64,000 bases of DNA from CAZGSN01 sp964371655. Lineage in GTDB: Bacteria > Desulfobacterota > Binatia > HRBIN30. Position numbers and translations under genes: made by a program. Positions 59,028-64,000 of the stretch are shown here, piece by piece (the first letter of the stretch is position 1; each line of letters starts with the position of its first letter). The notes beneath the pieces are model-generated. The model saw nothing but the letters and a program-made list of their open reading frames with translations, ran no database searches and was not told where the DNA came from. The stretch is taken from positions 1-64,000 of the forward strand of contig CAYJOD010000003.1 in assembly GCA_964371655.1 (NCBI GenBank), given 5' to 3'.

Positions 59028-60137
59028 TCACAGCCGAAGGTTCGCACGGACATCGCCGGCGTAGGCCGCTTCGACCTTGGTGACGGCTTCATCGAGGGCG
59101 GCGCTGGATTCGGGCACATGGATCAAGAGTTTGATGTAGAGATCGCCGCGTTCGCCGCCCTTCAAATGCGGGACGCCGCGGTTGCGTAGTCGCATCAGCT
59201 TCCCGCTCTGGCTAGCGGCGGCGACCTTCAGCTTGATCGGGCCATCCGGCGTCGGCACGGTGATGGCGGCACCGCGCACGGCTTCGCCGACGGTGATGGG
59301 GACGTCCATGTAGAGATCATCGCCGCGGCGCTCGAGCAGCGGATGGTGATGCACGCGAATGACGATATACAGATCCCCCGGCGATCCGCCGCTCCGACCC
59401 GGGCCGCCTTTGCCCGCGACCCGTACACGCGAGCCGTTGTCCACGCCCGCGGGAATGTGGATGTTCAGCTGTTCACGCTCGTTGCGTTGGCCGGCGCCAT
59501 TGCACGTCGAGCAGCGGCGACTGGAGATTCGCCCGGAGCCGGAGCAGCGCGGGCAGCTCCGCATCATGGCGACGGGGCCGCCGCGCCCAATGCGCACGCG
59601 CCCGGCGCCCTGACAATCCGGACAGACGGTGGCGGACGACGGATCATCCCCGCTCCCGTTACAGGCCGCGCATGCGACCGGGTGCTCGACGGCGATTTGC
59701 GTCGACAAGCCGCGTATCGCGTCAAGCAAGCTGATCTCGAGCCCGGCTTCGGCATCGTTGCCGGCGCGTGGGCCGGAAGCAGCGCCGCCGAACATGCCCC
59801 CAAAAACGTCGTCGAGGTTGTTGAAACGGCCGAAGCCGCCACTCGCCGAGTCGTCGTCGCCGGCTCGTGCCGACCATTGCTGATAGGCGCGCGCCTGCTT
59901 CGGATCGAAGCCGGGCTGCAGCCCGTCCTGCCCAAATTCGTCGTAGAGCTTGCGCTTCCCGGCGTCGGCAAGGATGTCGTAGGCGTGCGAAATTTCTTTG
60001 AAGCGCTCTTCCGCCTCGCGATTGCCGGGATTGACGTCGGGGTGATGGCGTCGCGCCAGCTTGCGGTACGCCTTCTTGATATCCTCGGCGCTGGCAGCGC
60101 GCGCCACCCCGAGGGTCTTATAGAGGTCTTTGGCCAC
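59028..60137 (-). CDS. dnaJ: DnaJ co-chaperone
   Basis: A 369-aa product. The J domain (residues 4-70) has KDLYKTLGVARAASAEDIKK and HPD in RRHHPDVNPGN. A short Gly/Phe stretch (GGFGRFNN) follows. The zinc-finger region has four CxxCxG repeats (CAACNGSGDD, CPDCQGAGRV, CPRCSGSGRI, CSTCNGAGQR), and then the two C-terminal substrate domains (NIHIPAGVDNGSRVRVAGKG to LLIHVPESS). This is a type I DnaJ, stimulating DnaK ATPase and delivering clients. A CbpM-like gene follows at once and a sigma-32 gene is near; no dnaK is in this window. Confidence 0.95.
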   Translation of the reverse strand: MAKDLYKTLGVARAASAEDIKKAYRKLARRHHPDVNPGNREAEERFKEISHAYDILADAGKRKLYDEFGQDGLQPGFDPKQARAYQQWSARAGDDDSASGGFGRFNNLDDVFGGMFGGAASGPRAGNDAEAGLEISLLDAIRGLSTQIAVEHPVACAACNGSGDDPSSATVCPDCQGAGRVRIGRGGPVAMMRSCPRCSGSGRISSRRCSTCNGAGQRNEREQLNIHIPAGVDNGSRVRVAGKGGPGRSGGSPGDLYIVIRVHHHPLLERRGDDLYMDVPITVGEAVRGAAITVPTPDGPIKLKVAAASQSGKLMRLRNRGVPHLKGGERGDLYIKLLIHVPESSAALDEAVTKVEAAYAGDVRANLRL

Positions 60138-60454
60138 GGCTCAGATCCTGGGCGTCGATGCGGGGCTGTGCACGCCGGTCGGTCTCCGGGTTCCTCTTCG
60201 CTGAGGGACTCTAGATGAATCCGATTGGAGAGTTAGGCACACGAAATCGGAGTGCGAGGAGCGGTCAAAGGTTCGAGGAAACGGCCGGTCTTCCATTTTC
60301 CGATGGCGCTCCCTGATCTTCCGTTCTCAGACCGAGGATTCGTGATCGAGAAGGCCGACAGTCTCCTTAGGAAGAGAGGCCCGCTCAGCAACAGCGCACT
60401 CTGGTGCCAACGCCTGCTGCCGCAAAGACCCGGAGGACCCAGATGGGTACAGCG
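60138..60454. other. Gene-free stretch between dnaJ and rpoZ
   Basis: About 317 bp. It should contain the promoter of the minus-strand dnaJ operon. I see no gene or convincing control motif in it. Confidence 0.4.
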
Positions 60455-60652
60455 TCATTTCTCTTCGGGGTAACGCAGGCCGACCTTGCCCTCGCCCACC
60501 TCGCGCAGCGCCGCAACGACTTCTTTGTTGTCGGTTTGCACCAGCGGCCGCGCGCCCTTCAAGAGCTGTTTGGCGCGACGAGCGGCCACTACGACCAGCT
60601 CGAAGCGGTTGGGAACGTGGTCCAGGCAATCTTCAACGGTGATGCGCGCCAT
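60455..60652 (-). CDS. rpoZ: RNA polymerase omega subunit
   Basis: A 65-aa product, MARITVEDCLDHVPNRFELV, then VVAARRAKQLLKGARPLVQT and DNKEVVAALREVGEGKVG. This is the conserved RpoZ core that chaperones the beta' subunit and anchors ppGpp site 1. Length is at the short end of the family. The ribosome site is AAGGAGAAA. No gmk or spoT is adjacent, unlike many proteobacteria. Confidence 0.93.
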   Translation of the reverse strand: MARITVEDCLDHVPNRFELVVVAARRAKQLLKGARPLVQTDNKEVVAALREVGEGKVGLRYPEEK

Positions 60653-60757
60653 ATTTTTCTCCTTGGAAGGCGCGCTCTATAGCGGAAAGGCGATAGCGCG
60701 GGAACCCCAGGCGTCGTTCCTAGTTCTGCCGTGTCGATACACTGGCCAGCTGCGACC

Positions 60758-60960
60758 CAGGGCCACGGCAAAGCCGAGTCACGGAGGGCTTCGGCCGAAG
60801 AATCGCTTATTTCCACCCGCCGGCGGACGAGCCGTCCGCGATTGCCTGAAACCAGCGCTCCGAGCGGAATATCATCGCCGGGAGCGCGGGCAGCCCGCCC
60901 GCTTTGCTCAGCACCTCTGCAGTGCACGCAGGCTCCGTCAGCGACTTTGCCGTGGCCCTG
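60758..60960. mobile_element. MITE-like element, copy 1, with 10-bp target duplication
   Basis: 203 bp with perfect 16-bp terminal inverted repeats (CAGGGCCACGGCAAAG and CTTTGCCGTGGCCCTG). Exact direct repeats AGCTGCGACC flank it (60748-60757 and 60961-60970). An inner palindrome GGGAGCGCGGGC...GCCCGCCCGC is also present. A second copy lies at 62288. No transposase is encoded, so it would move in trans. Confidence 0.85.
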
Positions 60961-61025
60961 AGCTGCGACCGCCCTGTCTCCGCAAACGGGTCCGTCGCCG
61001 CGGGGCGGATCGCCGCGCGCTACGG

Positions 61026-61493
61026 CTACGTGGGCCGCGTGCGGCGCGGCTGCAGTCGTCGCGTTCGCGCATCGAGGAGACGTGTGAAAGCGTCACGTAC
61101 ATCGCTGTCGTTGATCACGGCGACATCGACGACCGCGGCTCTTCCCGTCAGCCGGCGCGGTTCGGGCACGCTCGTCGGGGGCGCGATCACCTTCCCGCAC
61201 TCGAGTTGAATATCGCGGATCAAGGCCTGGCCGAGGCGGGCGTTGAGCTTGTCGCGAATGGACTCCTTCATGAACTGCAGGTCTTGGATCCAGGCGTGGT
61301 TGGCGACGGTCACGACGAGCACCCCGTCGCGGAAGTGCAGCGGCTGCGCGTTGCGGGCGATCGTTTCGCCGACTTCGTCGTTCCAGAACGTCCACACGCT
61401 GTAGGCCGCCAGCTTCTGCGGCGCCACGACGCGCTTGAGAACAGTGCCGAGGACCTCGTTGACGGCCGACCAGCGCTTCGCTCGACGTCTCAC
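61026..61493 (-). CDS. DciA-like (DUF721) protein
   Basis: About 155 aa from GTG 61493. The DUF721 N-terminus (LGTVLKRVVAPQKLAAYSVW, VGETIARNAQPLHFRDGVLV, then VTVANHAWIQDLQFMKESIR) is followed by a basic tail ending RTRRLQPRRTRPT. DUF721 proteins include DciA, the ancestral loader of the DnaB replicative helicase. The longer in-frame upstream region overlaps the Uma2 gene and was left out. Confidence 0.85.
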   Translation of the reverse strand: MRRRAKRWSAVNEVLGTVLKRVVAPQKLAAYSVWTFWNDEVGETIARNAQPLHFRDGVLVVTVANHAWIQDLQFMKESIRDKLNARLGQALIRDIQLECGKVIAPPTSVPEPRRLTGRAAVVDVAVINDSDVRDAFTRLLDARTRRLQPRRTRPT

Positions 61494-61509
61494 AGGGGGG
61501 CCCGGGGAG

Positions 61510-62241
61510 CTACTTGCCGCGCCGCTGTAGGCTTCGGATGATGCCTTCCAGCTCTGCCACGCGCGCCAGAGCCACTTCCTTTTCAGCACGTTCGGCTTCT
61601 CTTGCTGCGCGTTCGATATCCCTTGCCTCTTCCGCGGTTGGAACCAAGTCCTCACCCTTCGGACCGGTTCCGATACGAACCCGCAAGTCGCGGCCTTCCC
61701 CCCAAGTGCGAAACCAACACCCCAGCGACTTCGAGCGAGCTCGATCGCCGAGGCTGGCATCGACCCGCACCAAGCCGCGCTTTGCAAGACGGCGAAACAC
61801 CTGCCAGCGTAATCCGTCCGGATGATCCTCAAAGCCAGGATCGAAGATGATCAGCTCCGGCACCCCGAGCTCGCCGTAACGCTGGGGGGCCTCGACGTAG
61901 TCTTTCTCCCAATCCTGCGAGGCGATCTCCATGGCGAAGCTGGGCACGACGTGGTCCTGCCAGATCTTCCACGAACGCACGCGCGTGTTCGCCTCGACGC
62001 CGGGAAGCACGTAGATGTCGGGGGCGACGCGGGCATGTGCATCATGCTGCCGCCAGTAGATGAACTGGTCGGCGCCGACCAGGGCGCGCACCCCGCGCTG
62101 CAGCAGCCACCACTGCAGCAGCGGTCGCAGCAGCTCGATGATCCAGCGCTGCAAGATATCTTCTCCCACGCGTTCCTCCTCCGCATAGATCGTCGGGTCG
62201 AAAGATCGTTGGCGAGTCACGGAGTGGCGCATGCGGCGCAA
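61510..62241 (-). CDS. Uma2-family endonuclease-fold protein
   Basis: A 243-aa product of the PD-(D/E)XK superfamily. Core motifs are VAPDIYVLPGVEANTRV (the Asp of the nuclease site) and PSFAMEIASQDWEKDYVEAP, with E-x-x-S-x-x at the second strand, and YGELGVPELIIFDPGFED. A C-terminal coiled coil (DIERAAREAERAEKEVALAR) follows, common in these proteins. They are abundant in Cyanobacteria and large-genome bacteria and linked with transposable DNA; the function is unproven. It ends 17 bp before the dciA-like start. Confidence 0.88.
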   Translation of the reverse strand: MRRMRHSVTRQRSFDPTIYAEEERVGEDILQRWIIELLRPLLQWWLLQRGVRALVGADQFIYWRQHDAHARVAPDIYVLPGVEANTRVRSWKIWQDHVVPSFAMEIASQDWEKDYVEAPQRYGELGVPELIIFDPGFEDHPDGLRWQVFRRLAKRGLVRVDASLGDRARSKSLGCWFRTWGEGRDLRVRIGTGPKGEDLVPTAEEARDIERAAREAERAEKEVALARVAELEGIIRSLQRRGK

Positions 62242-62287
62242 TGTATCACGCGTGGAATTGGCGGGCGAGCGCTGTGCCGATCATCGT

Positions 62288-62488
62288 CAGGGCCACGGCA
62301 AAGTCGTCGACGGAGGGGGGAGCCGCATCAAGGCTCATTCCACCCGGCGGCGGACGAGCCGTCCGCGCGATTGCCTCAAACCAGCGCCCCGAGCGGAATA
62401 TTATCGCCGGGAGCGCGGGCGGCCCGCCCGCATGGCTCATGACACCTGCCGTGGCGCAGGCTCTGTCAGCGACTTTGCCGTGGCCCTG
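62288..62488. mobile_element. MITE-like element, copy 2
   Basis: 201 bp, with perfect 19-bp terminal inverted repeats (CAGGGCCACGGCAAAGTCG and its complement). It matches 60758-60960 at high identity through most of its length (for example GCGGACGAGCCGTCCGCG). Flanking duplication is not exact; only CCGATC recurs nearby. It lies upstream of the nrdJ control region. Confidence 0.85.
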
Positions 62489-62617
62489 CCGATCGTAGTA
62501 CGCGTACCGAATGCGCGTCGCCATGCCCATGCTCCCTGGTGTCGCGCTAACGCTGCGATGCGGCGCTGATGAAAAGAATTGAAAGACACGGAATCTTGGT
62601 GCGTGAGCTTGACGAGG

Positions 62618-62664
62618 GTACCATATGTTGTGGTACAAGGCCCCGCACACACAATATGGAGGAT
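62618..62664 (+). promoter_or_regulatory. Tandem NrdR boxes
   Basis: Box 1 (62618-62633) includes CCATATGTTGTG. Box 2 (62649-62664) is ACACAATATGGAGGA. Both fit the NrdR consensus acaCwAtATaTwGtgt at most core positions. The box starts are 31 bp apart, three helical turns, the spacing usual for NrdR pairs. Box 2 covers the GGAGG of the nrdJ ribosome site. Confidence 0.7.
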
Positions 62665-62672
62665 ACTTCGAA

Positions 62673-64000
62673 ATGACCGAGGCGGTACGGCGGCGCAAGG
62701 ATGGCGGGCAGGGCAGTGGGGTATCGGTGCTACCTGCTCCGGCGGGAACGGGGCTGGTATTCCAGCGCTATTTCACGGCCCCGGAAGTCGATCCGTTTGA
62801 TGCGGTGGAGTGGGAGCTGCGTAACGCGGTCATTACCGGCGAGAAGGGCGAGGTAGTTTTCGAGCAAACCAACGTCGAGATCCCGAAGGCCTGGTCGCAG
62901 CTGGCGACCAGTGTCGTCGTCTCGAAGTATTTTCGTGGACAAGTCGGAAGCCCGGAGCGCGAGCACAGTGTTCGCCAGATGATCGGTCGAGTCGTGCGTA
63001 CGATTCGCGGTTGGGGCGAGCAACAGGGATACTTCGCGACCGCGTCGGACGCCGACGCGTTCACCGCGGAGCTGACGCACCTGCTGGTCGAGCAGAAGGC
63101 TTCGTTCAATAGTCCGGTGTGGTTCAACGTCGGTATCGAGCCGCATCCGCAATGCTCGGCATGCTTCATCCTCGCCGTCGACGACACCATGGAGTCGATC
63201 CTCGGCTGGTACCGCAACGAGGGGATCATCTTCAAAGGCGGGTCGGGGTCGGGCGTCAATCTGTCGCGCATTCGTTCCGGACGCGAAAAGCTGGCCGGCG
63301 GTGGCACCGCCTCGGGACCGGTGTCCTTCATGCGCGCCGCCGACGCTTCCGCGGGTGTGATCAAGTCGGGCGGTAAGACTCGCCGTGCCGCCAAGATGGT
63401 GGTGCTCAACGCCGACCATCCGGACATCGTCGATTTCATTCGCTGCAAAGAAGAGGAAGAGAAGAAGGCGTGTGTGCTCATCGATGCCGGTTACGACGGC
63501 TCTCTCGATGGCCCCGCGTACGGCTCTGTCTTCTTCCAGAACGCCAATAACTCGGTGCGTGCCAGCGATGCCTTCATGACCGCGGTCGAGGCGGACGACG
63601 TCTGGCAGACTCGCTACGTGACCACGGGCGAGCCGTGCAAGACCTACAAGGCGCGCGACGTCCTGCGCATGATCGCCGAAGCGACGCACGTGTGCGGCGA
63701 TCCCGGGATGCAGTTCGATACGACGATCAATAGCTGGCACACCTGTCCAAACTCCGGGCGCATCAACGCCTCCAATCCGTGCTCGGAGTACATGCACCTC
63801 GACAACTCGGCCTGCAATCTGTCGTCGCTGAACCTGATGAAGTTCGTCGATGAGGCGGGCGAGTTCGACGTCTCGGCCTTCCGCCATGCCGTCGACATCA
63901 TGATCACCGCGCAGGACATCATCGTCGACAACTCGAGCTACCCGACGGCGGAGATCACCGCCAACGCCAAGGCGTTCCGCGAGCTCGGGCTCGGCTACGC
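62673..64000 (+). CDS. nrdJ: Adenosylcobalamin-dependent (class II) ribonucleotide reductase, partial
   Basis: The first 442 residues; the gene runs off the window. After a basic leader it reads LVFQRYFTAPEVDPFDAVEW, FNSPVWFNVGIEPHPQCSAC with a catalytic-site Cys pair near 161-164, and FKGGSGSGVNLSRIRSG. It continues through NADHPDIVDFIRCKEEEEKK to NPCSEYMHLDNSACNLSSLN near 373 (active-site motif NPCSE). The pattern is that of the large NrdJ type, which needs vitamin B12 and works with or without oxygen, making deoxynucleotides. Tandem NrdR boxes upstream imply repression by NrdR-ATP/dATP. Confidence 0.95.
   Translation, partial: MTEAVRRRKDGGQGSGVSVLPAPAGTGLVFQRYFTAPEVDPFDAVEWELRNAVITGEKGEVVFEQTNVEIPKAWSQLATSVVVSKYFRGQVGSPEREHSVRQMIGRVVRTIRGWGEQQGYFATASDADAFTAELTHLLVEQKASFNSPVWFNVGIEPHPQCSACFILAVDDTMESILGWYRNEGIIFKGGSGSGVNLSRIRSGREKLAGGGTASGPVSFMRAADASAGVIKSGGKTRRAAKMVVLNADHPDIVDFIRCKEEEEKKACVLIDAGYDGSLDGPAYGSVFFQNANNSVRASDAFMTAVEADDVWQTRYVTTGEPCKTYKARDVLRMIAEATHVCGDPGMQFDTTINSWHTCPNSGRINASNPCSEYMHLDNSACNLSSLNLMKFVDEAGEFDVSAFRHAVDIMITAQDIIVDNSSYPTAEITANAKAFRELGLGY

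Noticed and set aside
61494..61832. N-terminal extension of the dciA-like protein
   Set aside because: It is antisense-free but overlaps the Uma2 coding region in another frame and lacks family similarity.

Overview
The window looks like a piece of a high-GC metagenome-assembled genome: two runs of ten Ns mark scaffold joins, at 23096 and 26870. Several host traits point to a deltaproteobacterium-like soil or subsurface lineage, with Candidatus Binatota as my best guess. These are a Cys-rich secreted protein with repeated K-rich/CxxC blocks, a secreted protein with myxococcal-type Cys-rich repeats, a cobalamin-dependent ribonucleotide reductase, a sigma-32-type factor beside dnaJ, and tmRNA. 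The lineage is inference.

Region 1 (1 to about 16330) is an accessory island abutting the 3' end of the tmRNA gene, a classic integration site. It holds a radC remnant, an ADP-ribosyltransferase-like gene overlapping a small partner, a decayed tyrosine integrase, three small conserved minus-strand genes, an XRE regulator with an ImmA/IrrE protease, and a Vsr-type nuclease. Convergent with these is a five-gene minus-strand operon that I read as a complete class 2 DISARM anti-phage system (drmMII-drmA-drmB-drmC-drmE). The tmRNA-proximal end carries an excisionase-like HTH gene, a truncated integrase with an Arm domain, and a GIY-YIG gene.

Region 2 (16331 to 35000) is host chromosome: tmRNA, transaldolase, a large winged-helix/ATPase/TPR regulator, envelope lipoproteins, and a sulfatase/lipase cluster. 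The cluster has two intact secreted sulfatases and two genes whose N- and C-termini are joined with the middle missing (one arylsulfatase, one alkylsulfatase). It also has two outer-membrane proteins, a patatin-like lipoprotein, a K+ channel-like protein and a lipase-like lipoprotein.

Region 3 (35000 to 64000) holds secreted Cys-rich proteins, a DevBCA-type exporter, mutM, uspA, a YceI protein, a MenB/BadI-type hydratase, an MFS transporter, an amidase, DUF72 and ApaH-like proteins, engB, cinA, a TPP enzyme, sigma-32/cbpM/dnaJ, rpoZ, a dciA-like gene, a Uma2 gene and the start of nrdJ. Two NrdR boxes 31 bp apart precede nrdJ.

The most unusual feature across the window is non-coding. There are many self-complementary elements, including MITE-like units with terminal inverted repeats and 10-bp flanking duplications. 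There are also 'stutter palindromes', whose arms are degenerate tandem copies of a short word that differs from element to element. Some lie inside the reading frame of the large regulator gene, where they are translated as linkers.
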